DNA of 64,000 bases from Duganella lactea (GTDB taxonomy: Bacteria > Pseudomonadota > Gammaproteobacteria > Burkholderiales > Burkholderiaceae_D): the NCBI RefSeq assembly GCF_009857505.1, contig NZ_WWCP01000003.1, positions 1 to 64,000 on the forward strand, given 5' to 3'. Position 1 is the first letter of the stretch. Each line of letters starts with the position of its first letter. The notes under the pieces were generated by a model, which saw nothing but the letters and a program-made list of their open reading frames with translations, was not told the DNA's origin and made no database searches. Shown here piece after piece: positions 47,298-56,923 of this stretch. Made by a program: the position numbers and the translations under genes.

Positions 47298-48419
47298 ATG
47301 AAATTGCAGCACACCGCCGCCGCGCTGGCCCTGCTCGCCGCCTTTGGCGCCCAAGCGCAGGACACCCTCGTCAAAATCGGCCACAGCGGCCCACTGTCCG
47401 GCTCGCAAGCGTTCTCCGGCAAGGACAATGAAAGCGGCGCCCGCCTGGCGGTGGAAGAGCTCAATGCCAAGCCGATCACCGTGGCCGGCAAGAAGCTCAA
47501 GTTTGAACTGCTGTCCGAAGATGACCAGGGCGACCCGAAAGCCGGCATGGCCGCCGCCCAGAAACTGATCGACAAAGGCGTGCGCTTCGTGGTCGGCCCA
47601 TACAACTCGGGTGTGGCGATTCCCGCCTCGCGCGCCTACAACGACGCCGGCGCACTGGTCGCCACCGTCGCCACCAATCCCAAGCTGACGCAGCAAGGCT
47701 ACCAGGGCCTGTACCGCGTCAACGCCAGTGACACCCAGCTGGGCTCGAAAATGGCGCTGTACGCCGCCAAGGAACTGAAGTTCAAAACCGTGGCCGTGAT
47801 CGACGATCGCACCGCCTTCGGCCAGGGCGTGGCGGAAGAGTTCAAGAAATCGGCCAAAGCCGCCGGCATGAACGTGGTCGGCCACGAGTTCACCAACGAC
47901 AAGGCGTTCGACTTCACCGCCATCCTGACCAAGCTGAAAACCAAGAAGGTCGAAGCGATCTTCTTCGGCGGCTACGCGCCACAGGCGGCGCCGATGGCGC
48001 GCCAGATGAAACAGCTGGGCATCAACGCCAAGCTGCTGGGCGGCGACACCATCTGCACCGCCGAAATGGGCAAGCTGGGCGGCGACGCCGTCGGCGACAA
48101 CGTGCTGTGCTCGCAGGGCGGCGCGATTCTGGACAAGGCCAGCGCCGGCCAGGCCTTCAAGGCCAAGTTCAAGGCCCGCTTCAAGCAGGACGCCGACGTC
48201 TACGCGGCCGCCTACTACGACGCCACCATGCTGTACGCGCAAGCGATGCAGAAGGCCAATTCGACCGATCCGGCCAAGGTGCAGCCGGTCATCAGCGCCG
48301 GTTCCTACCAGGGTGTGGCCGGCACCTACGCCTTCGACGCCAAGGGCGACATGAAGCAGTCGCCGGTAACCATCTTCACCTTCAAGGCCGGCCAGCCGGT
48401 GGCGCTGACGAGCTATTAA
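47298..48419 (+). CDS. Branched-chain amino acid ABC transporter substrate-binding protein (LivJ/LivK type)
   Basis: 373 residues with a signal peptide (LALLAAFGAQA). The mature protein starts with VKIGHSGPLSGSQAFSGKDNESGARLAVEELNA, the LivJ/LivK hallmark, and has GPYNSGVAIPASRAYNDAGAL. It is a periplasmic binding protein for Leu/Ile/Val or related compounds. No permease or ATPase genes are adjacent, so it serves a transporter encoded elsewhere. Its last 38 bases overlap the convergent bphO gene. Confidence 0.92.
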   Translation: MKLQHTAAALALLAAFGAQAQDTLVKIGHSGPLSGSQAFSGKDNESGARLAVEELNAKPITVAGKKLKFELLSEDDQGDPKAGMAAAQKLIDKGVRFVVGPYNSGVAIPASRAYNDAGALVATVATNPKLTQQGYQGLYRVNASDTQLGSKMALYAAKELKFKTVAVIDDRTAFGQGVAEEFKKSAKAAGMNVVGHEFTNDKAFDFTAILTKLKTKKVEAIFFGGYAPQAAPMARQMKQLGINAKLLGGDTICTAEMGKLGGDAVGDNVLCSQGGAILDKASAGQAFKAKFKARFKQDADVYAAAYYDATMLYAQAMQKANSTDPAKVQPVISAGSYQGVAGTYAFDAKGDMKQSPVTIFTFKAGQPVALTSY

Positions 48420-48981
48420 GCCGCTCGACCAGCCAGATCAGGCTGTCGAAAGCCTGCCGCGCGCCGCGGCAGGCTTGTTCGATCTGGCGCTCGGTCACCA
48501 CGGCGGCGCGCAGCGCGGCCAGGAATTGTTGCCAGCGCGGGCCGGGCGAACCGTCGCCGCGCAGATAGGCCAGCGGATGCGGCGCCAGCCGCTGCGCCAG
48601 CCGCTTGTACAGCACCGCGCCGCCCAGCTGCGATCCCTCGACCACGTAGGCTACGCCCCAGCGGTAGGCGGCATCGTCAAGATGCGGCAGCGGCGCCGGC
48701 GCCAAGACCGGCAGTGCCGGCAGGCCGTCCAGCGCAGGATGGGCCAGGTCGGCGCGGATCAGCGCCAGGTGGTCGCGCGGCGGCAGGCCCGGCTGTCCGT
48801 CCGCCAGCGCCGGCTGCAACGGCGCCAGCCACGCTTCCAGCAGGTGCAGATGATCGCGGTAGGCGCGTAAATCGGGCGACTCGGCGGCCAGCGGCGTGCG
48901 CGTGTCCAGCGCGCTGTGGCGCTCCGCGGTGGCGGTCCGCAAGGCGGTCAAGACGTCCAACTTATTCCCCAGATTCAACAT
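48382..48981 (-). CDS. bphO: Biliverdin-producing heme oxygenase (BphO-like)
   Basis: About 199 residues from the ATG at 48981; the upstream extension is not needed. The proximal heme His is in LRTATAERHSALDTRTPL, and the distal helix has YVVEGSQLGGAVLYKRL. It cleaves heme to biliverdin, CO and iron. A bacteriophytochrome, which needs biliverdin, is encoded at 51155-53383, so this is most likely its chromophore supply. The two genes are not in one operon. Confidence 0.85.
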   Translation of the reverse strand: MLNLGNKLDVLTALRTATAERHSALDTRTPLAAESPDLRAYRDHLHLLEAWLAPLQPALADGQPGLPPRDHLALIRADLAHPALDGLPALPVLAPAPLPHLDDAAYRWGVAYVVEGSQLGGAVLYKRLAQRLAPHPLAYLRGDGSPGPRWQQFLAALRAAVVTERQIEQACRGARQAFDSLIWLVERLNSSSAPPAGRP

Positions 48982-49084
48982 AATGTGATGATTGTACACA
49001 GGCGCGCGCTGCGCACGGTACGCAACAGCACATTCGCGGGCGCCCATGCTCGGGTAGAATTTCTGTAATTATCACAGTCTGACT

Positions 49085-50704
49085 ATGAACGATATGACCG
49101 TCCCACCCTGCTCCGTGCTGCTGATTGACGACGAAGCCATGGCCGAAGACCTGATCGGCTACCACCTGTCGCGCCAGCAAGGCATTCGCCTGCGCTATCA
49201 CGACCGCGCCGACGACGCGGTAGCGCTGTGCCAGGAGACCGAGGCGACGGTGGTGCTGGTCGACCTGCGCATGCCCGGCGCCGATGGCTTCGACGTGATC
49301 GGCATGTTGCGCGCCGCGCCGGAGACCGAGCAGGTGCCGATCATCCTGCTGTCGTCCGAGGACGACGCCGACATCAAGGCGCGCGCCTTCGCGCTGGGCG
49401 CCAACGACTATTTAGTGAAATGGCCGGATGCGCGCGAGCTGGAAGCGCGCATCCGCTACCACAGCGCCGCCTACCAGGCACGCCGCCAGCGCGACGCCGC
49501 CTTCCTCGAACTGCGCCAGCGCGAGGAGGAACTGCGCGCCAGCCAGGCCGCGCTGCACCAGTCGCAGAAAATGGAAGCCATCGGCCAGCTAACCGGCGGC
49601 GTGGCGCACGACTTCAACAACGTGTTGCAGATCATCGGCGGCAACCTGCAACTGGTGAAGATGATGGGCGGCGTCAATCCGCAAGGGATGACGCGCATCG
49701 ACAACGCGCTGGCCGGGGTCGAACGCGGCGCGCGGCTGGCGCAGCATCTGCTGGCGTTCGCGCGCCGCCAGCCGCTGCAAAGCACGGTGGTGGCGCTGGA
49801 GCCGGTGCTGGCCAATATGGACGACATGCTGCGCCGCGTGCTCGGCCCGCGCGCGCTGGTGGTGGCCGACATCGCGCCGCAACTGTGGAACACCGAGGTC
49901 GATATCGGCCAATTGAATAACGCCATCCTCAACCTGGCCATCAATGCGCGTGACGCCATGAATGGCGAAGGCACGCTGACCATCCGCGCGCGCAACCTGC
50001 CGGCCGGCTCGCCGCTGCCGGACCACCACGGCGACAGCGGTGCCGACTACGTACTGATCGAAATCGCCGACACCGGCCAGGGCATGCCGGAACAGGTACG
50101 CCTGCGCGCCTTCGAACCCTTTTTCACCACCAAGCCGACCGGCCAGGGCACCGGCCTGGGACTGAGCATGGCCTACGGCTTCGTCAAACAGTCCGGCGGC
50201 GAGATCGCGCTGCAAAGCACGCCCGGCGCCGGCACCTGCGTGCAGATCTGCCTGCGCCGCAGCCTGGGCAAGCCGACCGCGCTGCCGACGACGACGACGC
50301 AGCCCTTGAGCGGCGGCGCGGAAACCATACTGGTGGTGGAAGATGAGGAAGCGGTGCGCGACGCCACCGTCGGTCTGCTGGCGGCACTGGGCTACAACGT
50401 CTTGAGCAGCGCCGACGCCGAACAAGCGGCACGGCTGATCGAGGAAGGCGCCCACATCGACCTGCTGTTTAGCGACGTGATCATGCCGGGCAAGGTCAGC
50501 AGCCTGGAACTGAGCCGGCTGGTGCAGCGCAAGCTGCCCAAGGCGCAGGTGCTGTTCACGTCGGGCTATGCGGAAGGGGTGCTGGCGCACGACGGCAAGC
50601 TGCCGCCGGGTGTGCATCTGCTGCACAAGCCCTACACCGCCGAGGTGCTGAGCGCGCGCATCCGCCACCTGCTACGCCGGAGCGTGCCGGCTACTGCGGC
50701 TTGA
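49085..50704 (+). CDS. Hybrid histidine kinase: receiver - kinase - receiver
   Basis: 539 residues. An N-terminal receiver (LLIDDEAMAED, VVLVDLRMPGADGFD, YLVKWPDA) and a coiled coil precede the kinase: H box MEAIGQLTGGVAHDFNNVLQIIGG, N box NLAINARDAMNGEG, G box GTGLGLSMAYG. A C-terminal receiver follows (LVVEDEEAVRD, LLFSDVIMPGKV, LLHKPYTAE). No sensor domain or membrane segment is present. It sits between bphO and the bphP operon, divergent from bphO and convergent with the small response regulator, whose 3' end it overlaps. It is plausibly part of light signalling. Confidence 0.88.
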   Translation: MNDMTVPPCSVLLIDDEAMAEDLIGYHLSRQQGIRLRYHDRADDAVALCQETEATVVLVDLRMPGADGFDVIGMLRAAPETEQVPIILLSSEDDADIKARAFALGANDYLVKWPDARELEARIRYHSAAYQARRQRDAAFLELRQREEELRASQAALHQSQKMEAIGQLTGGVAHDFNNVLQIIGGNLQLVKMMGGVNPQGMTRIDNALAGVERGARLAQHLLAFARRQPLQSTVVALEPVLANMDDMLRRVLGPRALVVADIAPQLWNTEVDIGQLNNAILNLAINARDAMNGEGTLTIRARNLPAGSPLPDHHGDSGADYVLIEIADTGQGMPEQVRLRAFEPFFTTKPTGQGTGLGLSMAYGFVKQSGGEIALQSTPGAGTCVQICLRRSLGKPTALPTTTTQPLSGGAETILVVEDEEAVRDATVGLLAALGYNVLSSADAEQAARLIEEGAHIDLLFSDVIMPGKVSSLELSRLVQRKLPKAQVLFTSGYAEGVLAHDGKLPPGVHLLHKPYTAEVLSARIRHLLRRSVPATAA

Positions 50705-51146
50705 TGTAGCGGTGCGACCCTGGCGGTGGCTCGTTGAGCACCGCCCAGAAGATGCCCAGGTCGGCGATGGCGCGAACGAATTCCGCGAAATCCACCGGCT
50801 TGACCACATAGGCGTTGACGCCCAGTTCATAGCTGCGCACCAGATCCTGCTCTTCCCTCGACGAGGTCAGCATCACCACCGGCATGCTTTTCAGCGTGGC
50901 CGACCCGCGTATCTCGGCCAGCACTTCCAGCCCGTCGACCTTCGGCAGCTTCAGGTCCAGCAACACCACGGCCGGATTGCCTTGTTCGCGCGTGGCGTAG
51001 GCGCCGCGCGCGTGCAGGTAGTCCAGCGCTTCGGCGCCATCGCGCACCACGATCACTTCATTGGCCAACTGACTACGCTCCAGCGCGATCAGCGTCAATT
51101 CCAGATCGTTGGGATTATCTTCGACCAGTAAGATGGGCTTTAACAT
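50691..51146 (-). CDS. Rcp1-like single-domain response regulator
   Basis: About 151 residues from the ATG at 51146; an overlapping TTG at 51158 is also open. A stand-alone receiver with LLVEDNPNDLELT, VVLLDLKLPKVDGLE, VMLTSSREEQD and YVVKPVDFAEF. It resembles Rcp1, the partner of cyanobacterial-type phytochromes. It directly follows the bacteriophytochrome kinase gene and is its likely phosphate acceptor. No output domain. Confidence 0.9.
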   Translation of the reverse strand: MLKPILLVEDNPNDLELTLIALERSQLANEVIVVRDGAEALDYLHARGAYATREQGNPAVVLLDLKLPKVDGLEVLAEIRGSATLKSMPVVMLTSSREEQDLVRSYELGVNAYVVKPVDFAEFVRAIADLGIFWAVLNEPPPGSHRYIKPQ

Positions 51147-51154
51147 ACGAACTC

Positions 51155-53383
51155 TCAATCATGATTGGGTAAGGCGAACGAAAACGTCGCGCCCTCCCCC
51201 GGCACGGAAGTCGCCCAGACCCGGCCGCCATGGCGCTCGACGATGCGGCGCACATTGGCCAGACCGATGCCCGTGCCCTGAAAATCTTCCATGCGGTGCA
51301 GGCGCTGGAATACGCCAAACAGTTTGTGGGCGTATTCCATATTGAAGCCGACGCCATTGTCGGCAACGTGGAACGCGGTTTCGCCCGGCAGCTGTTCGCT
51401 GCTGATGCGGATCACGGCGGGAGTGCTCCTGGCGGTGAACTTGACCGCGTTCGACAGCAGATTATACAGGGCCAGTTGCAGGAAGGCCGGATCGGCCGTG
51501 ACTTCCGGCAGCGGCGCCACCTGCCAGTCGATGCGGTGCGGCGGCAGGTCCGGCGCCAGCCGGTCGATGCAGCCCCGCACCAGGTCGTCCATGCGCACGC
51601 GGATCGGCCGCAGCGCGGCGCGGCCCATCTGCGAAAAGCTCAACAGGTCGTCCACCAGCTTGCCGGCCAGGCGCGCCGCGTCCTTGATGTTGGCGAGGAA
51701 GCGCTGGCGCCGCTCCGGGTTGTCGCTGCCGGCGGTTTCCATCAGCAGGTCGGAAAAGCCGACGATGTGGCGCAACGGCGCGCGCAGGTCGTGCGACACC
51801 GAATACGAAAACGCCTCCAGCTCCTTGTTGGCCCGGCCCAGCTCCTCGGCCAGGTCGGCCATCTGCTCGGCGCGTTCCAGCGCGATGCCCACCAGTGCGG
51901 CGCGGAACTCCACCGCCAGTTCCACTTCGCCGTCGCGCCACGGCACGCTGGTGCCGTGTATGGTTTCGCGCCACAGCTGGAAGCTGGTGCGCGGCGTCAG
52001 TTGGCCGGCGCGCAGCTCCTTGCCGTCCGGCCGTCCGGCCCAGTCGATGTGGTAGACATGTTCGGGACGGAACCACAGCAGGTAGTGCTGGTGGATGCGC
52101 GAAATCTGCATCGCCAGCAGGCCGCTGGCGCATGCGACGAAATCCTCGGCCGGCGCGTACGCGGTTGACAGATGGGCGCTGTGGAACACCTCGCTGTGCA
52201 CATGGGCGCCCAGCCAGCCGGCCAACGCGCGGATCTGCTCGTCGGACGGCGTGTCGCCAAAGGCGATCAGCCGGTCGTCGATGACGATGGCGACGCCGCC
52301 GGCGCGGGCGAAGTGCAGCAGTTCGGGCAGTACGCTGCGCAGGTTTTCGATGAAGTCGGCGCCCTGCGTCAGGCCGCCGAGGATGCGCACCATCGAGCGC
52401 CGCACCTCCAGGCGGAACTGCAGTTCGTCGGCGTCGCGGCGGTTCTTGATGTGCAGCGCCAGAATCTGGCCCAGGTGCTCGCACACGGTGCGCTGATGGA
52501 AGCTGAGCATGCGCGGCTCGGCGTGGTGGCACGAGATCAGCCCCCACAATTTGCCCTTGACCACCAACGACACCGACATCGACGCCTGCGTGCCCATATT
52601 GCGCATGTATTGCAGATGCACCGGCGAGACGCTGCGCAGCGCGCAGAACGACAGGTCGTTGATCTTGCCGGTGAGCGGATTATCGGGCGGCGTCAGCCTC
52701 GACGGCGTGTAGTTGGCATCGTGGATCAGGCGCACCCGGTTGGCCAGGTACAGTTCGCGCGCCTGGCGCGGAATGTCGCTGGCCGGGAAGCGCTGGCCCA
52801 GATAGCTGTCATAGCCGTCGGCCAGCGATTCGGCCAGCACGTTGCCATGGCCCTCGTCCTGATCGAAGCAGTAGGCCAGCACCCGGCCAAAGCCGGTCAG
52901 GGCACGGATTTCGTTGACAGCCAGCGCGCACATCGCCTCGATGGTGTCGGCCTCGTTGATCTGGTTGAGGAAGTCGCCGACCAGCGGGTACAGGTGTTGC
53001 AGGTCGGCGCCGTAACTGCCGTGCGCCGGCTCGAATTCGAGCAGCACCAGACCGTCCCACGCATGCGCCAGCACGTCGAACGCTTCGCCGTCGCAGCCGA
53101 GGGTGGCCAGGTAGGCCGGCCGCTCGCGCAACTCGCCGCGCGCCAGCAGCGGCGCCAGCGTGCCGGCGGCGGCCGCGCCGATGACCTGCGCCAGCGGCCG
53201 ACCCAGCGCCTGCTGCGGGGCGACGCCGGTCCAGCGCACCAGATTGTCGCTGGTCTGCACCACCTCCAGCGCGGCGCCGGGAGCCAGCGCCAGCAAAAAA
53301 CCATGCGGCTGCAACGCGCCGGGGGTGCGGATAGGTTCGCTATCGCAACTATTGATATCGATGGCGGGGCTGTCCTGGGGCAT
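51155..53383 (-). CDS. bphP: Bacteriophytochrome histidine kinase
   Basis: 742 residues. The biliverdin-binding Cys is near the N-terminus (INSCDSEPIRTPGALQPHGFLL, Cys13), followed by PAS, GAF (FPASDIPRQARELYLANRVRLIHDANY; the CHHAEPRML block) and PHY domains. The kinase follows: H box AFSYSVSHDLRAPLRHIVGFSDLL, N box LYNLLSNAVKFTA, and G boxes NGVGFN and GTGIGLANVRRIV. It senses red/far-red light, with chromophore from the bphO product. First gene of an operon with the Rcp1-like regulator. Confidence 0.96.
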   Translation of the reverse strand: MPQDSPAIDINSCDSEPIRTPGALQPHGFLLALAPGAALEVVQTSDNLVRWTGVAPQQALGRPLAQVIGAAAAGTLAPLLARGELRERPAYLATLGCDGEAFDVLAHAWDGLVLLEFEPAHGSYGADLQHLYPLVGDFLNQINEADTIEAMCALAVNEIRALTGFGRVLAYCFDQDEGHGNVLAESLADGYDSYLGQRFPASDIPRQARELYLANRVRLIHDANYTPSRLTPPDNPLTGKINDLSFCALRSVSPVHLQYMRNMGTQASMSVSLVVKGKLWGLISCHHAEPRMLSFHQRTVCEHLGQILALHIKNRRDADELQFRLEVRRSMVRILGGLTQGADFIENLRSVLPELLHFARAGGVAIVIDDRLIAFGDTPSDEQIRALAGWLGAHVHSEVFHSAHLSTAYAPAEDFVACASGLLAMQISRIHQHYLLWFRPEHVYHIDWAGRPDGKELRAGQLTPRTSFQLWRETIHGTSVPWRDGEVELAVEFRAALVGIALERAEQMADLAEELGRANKELEAFSYSVSHDLRAPLRHIVGFSDLLMETAGSDNPERRQRFLANIKDAARLAGKLVDDLLSFSQMGRAALRPIRVRMDDLVRGCIDRLAPDLPPHRIDWQVAPLPEVTADPAFLQLALYNLLSNAVKFTARSTPAVIRISSEQLPGETAFHVADNGVGFNMEYAHKLFGVFQRLHRMEDFQGTGIGLANVRRIVERHGGRVWATSVPGEGATFSFALPNHD

Positions 53384-53490
53384 GGCGGGGACGGACGAAT
53401 CCGGAATTATCGAGTCTGTATCATACCAAGCTCCACCACGCGCCGACGCACAACAGGCTCATCCGTCCTGAACCAATGCCGCCGCCGCGG

Positions 53491-54255
53491 CTAGCCGGCG
53501 CCGCGCACATCGTCCAGCAGCGGCACGGCGGCCAGCAGCAACAGCGCGCAGGCCAGCGGCACGGTGGCGCTGAAGCCGAGGTACTGGAAGCCGAAGGCGC
53601 CGGTCAGCCCGCCGGCCAGGAACATCGCCAGCAGCGAGCTGAGCAGCGCCAGGCGGCGGCGGTCGGCAGTGACGCGGCCGGCGGCGTGGTCGCGGTTCCA
53701 GTAGAACAGCTTGCCCAGTTCGATGCCGATGTCGGTCACCAGGCCGGTGACGTGGGTGGTGCGGATTTCCGCGCGGGAAGCCTTGGTGACGATGGCGTTT
53801 TGCAGCCCCATGACAAAGCATAGCAGCGCCACCGTGGCGGCGATGTGGCCGTGCGCCGCCAGCCGCGCGCCCATCAGGCCGAACACCAGCAGCAGCGCCG
53901 CCTCCAGCATCAGCGGCAGCGCATAGCGGCTGTGGGCCTCGCGCCGCCGGCCCCAGTTGATCAGAATGGCCGAGGTGGCCGCGCCGAGGAAGAAGGCCAG
54001 CAGCGAAGTCAGTCCCGCCAGCAGCAGCGTGAATTTGCCCAGCGCCAGGTTATCGGCCAAGGACGACACCACACCGGACATGTGCGAAGTGTATTCACCC
54101 ACCGCGAAAAAACCGCCGGCATTGACCGCGCCGGCGACGAAGGCCAGCGAGCGGCCAAGGCGGCGGTTGCCGAGGTCATCGCGTTGCGGGCTGGCATAGC
54201 TCCGCAGATAGTGCATGGGCATGGCGGTCTCGCGCGTGGAGGGGTCAGCGAACAT
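53491..54255 (-). CDS. YoaK-family (DUF1275) membrane protein
   Basis: 254 residues with about six hydrophobic segments. FVAGAVNAGGFFAVGEYTSHMSGVVSSLADNLALG and MGLQNAIVTKASRAEIRTTHVTGLVTDIGIELG are the family's conserved blocks. Function is unknown in most bacteria. The start is uncertain: ATG at 54255 or 54222, neither with a strong Shine-Dalgarno. Confidence 0.85.
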   Translation of the reverse strand: MFADPSTRETAMPMHYLRSYASPQRDDLGNRRLGRSLAFVAGAVNAGGFFAVGEYTSHMSGVVSSLADNLALGKFTLLLAGLTSLLAFFLGAATSAILINWGRRREAHSRYALPLMLEAALLLVFGLMGARLAAHGHIAATVALLCFVMGLQNAIVTKASRAEIRTTHVTGLVTDIGIELGKLFYWNRDHAAGRVTADRRRLALLSSLLAMFLAGGLTGAFGFQYLGFSATVPLACALLLLAAVPLLDDVRGAG

Positions 54256-54300
54256 CGGTTACGGGCGCCCTGAAAAATGGCGCCCAGCCTCCAAGGTATA

Positions 54301-54699
54301 CTAGTAGGCCACCTCCGGCAACACCGCACGGGCCACGCCGTCGCGCACATCGATCACGCGCGGATAGATTTTCCCCACATTCATCTTGAAGTAAGCCTGG
54401 CCTTCTTTATTGGCCGTGGGCAATACCATCAATGCCTGGAAGGAACTTGGTTGCTCGTCCAACACGGCGAAAATCGGTGGCGTACCGGCCAGCACGATGG
54501 CCTGCAACGGTGACCCGCTGTCGATTTCCAGATGATGGCCGCGCACCGACATTTCGTGGATATCGCCGATGACGGTCTCCACGGTGGCGGTGCCGACCAC
54601 GCTGCCGCTAACCCGGTTCACCACCAGGTTCAGGCGCAGCGAGGGACGGCCGAGGGAGGCGCTGTGGACTTCATAGACGGCGGCAAATAACTGGCTCAT
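54301..54699 (-). CDS. DUF1842-like protein
   Basis: 132 residues, soluble and beta-rich: LFAAVYEVHSASLGRPSLRLNLVVNRVSGSVVG, then KEGQAYFKMNVGKIYPRVIDVR. It resembles my memory of DUF1842 proteins from Burkholderiales, whose role is unknown. AGGA precedes the ATG at 54699. Stand-alone between DUF1275 and msrA. Confidence 0.5.
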   Translation of the reverse strand: MSQLFAAVYEVHSASLGRPSLRLNLVVNRVSGSVVGTATVETVIGDIHEMSVRGHHLEIDSGSPLQAIVLAGTPPIFAVLDEQPSSFQALMVLPTANKEGQAYFKMNVGKIYPRVIDVRDGVARAVLPEVAY

Positions 54700-54807
54700 G
54701 GCAATTCCTAAAATGAAGACGCGAAACAGGTCTGCACTGTAGCCACACCGCCAGAAAGTTTCCTTCCGATTATCTTCCGTCTTGCAAGGCCTTGATTTAC
54801 AACGTCT

Positions 54808-55311
54808 TCAACGCTTGGGCAACACCCAGTTCGCACGCGGATAATGGCAGGTATAGCCGTGAGGAATGCGCTCCAGATAGTCCTGATGCTCCGGTTCCGC
54901 CGCCCAGAACGGGCCGGCCGGCGCCAGTTCGGTGACCACTTTGCCCGGCCACAGGCCGGACGCATCGACGTCGGCGATGGTCTCTTCGGCCACCGCCTTC
55001 TGCGCCTCGTCCGTGTAGAAAATAGCGGAACGATAACTGGTGCCGATATCATTGCCCTGGCGGTTGCGGGTGCTCGGGTCGTGAATCTGGAAGAAAAATT
55101 CCAGCATTTTGCGATAGCTGGTGACGGCCGGATCGAAAACGATCTCGATCGCCTCGGCGTGGCTGCCATGGTTGCGGTAGGTGGCGTTGGGCACGTCGCC
55201 GCCGGTGTAGCCAACGCGCGTGGCGAGCACGCCGGGTTGCTTGCGGATCAAGTCCTGCATTCCCCAGAAGCAACCTCCGGCCAGAATGGCCTGTTCCGTT
55301 TTGCGCGTCAT
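54808..55311 (-). CDS. msrA: Peptide methionine sulfoxide reductase A
   Basis: 167 residues with catalytic [11 protein letters not shown] near residue 11, [26 protein letters not shown], and [13 protein letters not shown]. It reduces S-methionine sulfoxide in proteins and is usually cytosolic. The C-terminal resolving Cys pattern is short here ([13 protein letters not shown]). AAGGA precedes the ATG. Confidence 0.95.
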   Translation of the reverse strand: MTRKTEQAILAGGCFWGMQDLIRKQPGVLATRVGYTGGDVPNATYRNHGSHAEAIEIVFDPAVTSYRKMLEFFFQIHDPSTRNRQGNDIGTSYRSAIFYTDEAQKAVAEETIADVDASGLWPGKVVTELAPAGPFWAAEPEHQDYLERIPHGYTCHYPRANWVLPKR

Positions 55312-55511
55312 ATCGATTCCTTTTCCCTAGATGATGTTGCTCAATTTGGAGACAAATGCAGATTTCTTCAAGCGGACGGCCAAAATCCCACTATAATTGA
55401 TTGCAGGAAAGCCTTTCAGCTCCCGCCCCGCGTGCCCTTTAATCTGTCGCGCTCCCAAATTCCCCGGCCTGGACCCAGCCGAACGTCACGTTTTTTTACC
55501 GTTCTGAGATC

Positions 55512-55934
55512 ATGGACCAGACCAATTCAATCCCACGTATTCTAGTCGTTGACGATAACAATGAAGCGGCCGATATCTCGGCGGAACTGCTGGAGTTGCA
55601 AGGCTACCGCACCGCGGTCGCCTATGCCGGCATGGCCGGACTGGAGGCGGTGCGCACCTTCCAGCCACACGCGGTCTTGCTCGACCTTGGCATGCCCGGC
55701 ATGGACGGCTACCAGGTGGCGGCCGCGCTGCGCGCCGTGCCCGATTACGACGACGTAGCGCTGATCGCCTTCACCGCCTGGGGCGACGTGCTGACCCGCC
55801 AGCGCGTGGTCGACACCGGCTTTGACGAACATGTGATCAAGCCGGCCAACCTGGAACGCATCTTGGCCGCCGTGCGCAACGCGCTGGCCAAACGCGCGCA
55901 ACTCAGCGCCATCGCCGTCGCCGAAGCCTCCTGA
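55512..55934 (+). CDS. Single-domain response regulator
   Basis: 140 residues: a stand-alone receiver with ILVVDDNNEAAD, AVLLDLGMPGMDGYQ, LIAFTAWGD and HVIKPANLERI. It has no output domain and no adjacent kinase. It may serve one of the hybrid kinases nearby. Confidence 0.9.
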   Translation: MDQTNSIPRILVVDDNNEAADISAELLELQGYRTAVAYAGMAGLEAVRTFQPHAVLLDLGMPGMDGYQVAAALRAVPDYDDVALIAFTAWGDVLTRQRVVDTGFDEHVIKPANLERILAAVRNALAKRAQLSAIAVAEAS

Positions 55935-55945
55935 TTCATCTGTCG

Positions 55946-56833
55946 TCAGCGCTTGTGAAACTGCCGGACCAGCTCACGGAAGTTGTTCACCGTGACTGAT
56001 TTCTCGCGCGGCCGCGTGATTAAAGCGATGGCCGTGCCGAGGTCCTTGTTACGGAGATCCTGATAGGTCACGCCCTCGGCGCGGAACTGGCCGATCGACT
56101 CCGGAATGATGGCCACGCCAAAACCCGCCGCCACCATGTTCACGCCCGATGAAATCTGCGGCGACTCCATCTCGATCTTGGGCGAAAAGCCGGCCGTGTG
56201 ACAGGCGCTGATGATGGCGTCGTACAGCTCCGGGCCGATGGCGCGCGGGTACAGAATGAACGGATCGGCGGCCAGCTGCTTCAGATCGATGCTGCGGCGG
56301 CGCCCCAGCGCATGGCCGTGCGGCAGCACCGCGATCATCTTCTCCTGCACCAGCGTGGTGACGACGGCGTCGCCGCAATCGAGCGGCAGGCGGATCATGG
56401 CGCAATCGACCTGGGCGTCGGCCAGCTTGCCGACCAGCGCGGCGGCGTTGCTTTCCTCGGTGCGGATTTTCACACCCGGATAATCCTCGCGAAAGCGGCG
56501 CAGCAACCGCGCCACCGTCGGATGAAACACGGTGGAGCCGGCAAAGCCGACCGACAAATGGCCGCTCTCGCCGCGCGCCGCCATCTTGACGTGCTCCAGC
56601 GCGTCGTTGGCGTCTTCCAGCACGCGCCGGGCGCGCTCCTTGAAGATCGCACCGGCCTCGGTCAACTCGACCCGGCGCGGATGGCGGATGAACAGCTTGG
56701 TGCCGATCTCGCGTTCCAGCTTGATGATCTGCTGGCTCAATGGCGGCTGGGCGATGCCGAGCCGCTCGGCCGCCACGGTGAAATGCAGATGCTCGGCCAC
56801 CGCCAGGAAATAGCGTAACTGGCGAAATTCCAT
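55946..56833 (-). CDS. LysR-family transcriptional regulator
   Basis: About 295 residues from the ATG at 56833, preceded by AGGAG; the frame stays open upstream through the divergent gene, but that part is shadow. The helix-turn-helix is MEFRQLRYFLAVAEHLHFTVAAERLGIAQPPLSQQI. A ligand-binding domain follows (GFAGSTVFHPTVARLLRRFR). It is divergent from the FUSC exporter gene 91 bases away and is its probable regulator, as AaeR is for the aaeXAB exporter. Confidence 0.92.
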   Translation of the reverse strand: MEFRQLRYFLAVAEHLHFTVAAERLGIAQPPLSQQIIKLEREIGTKLFIRHPRRVELTEAGAIFKERARRVLEDANDALEHVKMAARGESGHLSVGFAGSTVFHPTVARLLRRFREDYPGVKIRTEESNAAALVGKLADAQVDCAMIRLPLDCGDAVVTTLVQEKMIAVLPHGHALGRRRSIDLKQLAADPFILYPRAIGPELYDAIISACHTAGFSPKIEMESPQISSGVNMVAAGFGVAIIPESIGQFRAEGVTYQDLRNKDLGTAIALITRPREKSVTVNNFRELVRQFHKR

Positions 56834-56923
56834 ATGACTCCTTGTGTATCGATATCTTTTTCGTCTTGAAGAGACTATCACGAAATATTGGATTTGCGGG
56901 CGACGGTCTTTTAACCTGTGGTC

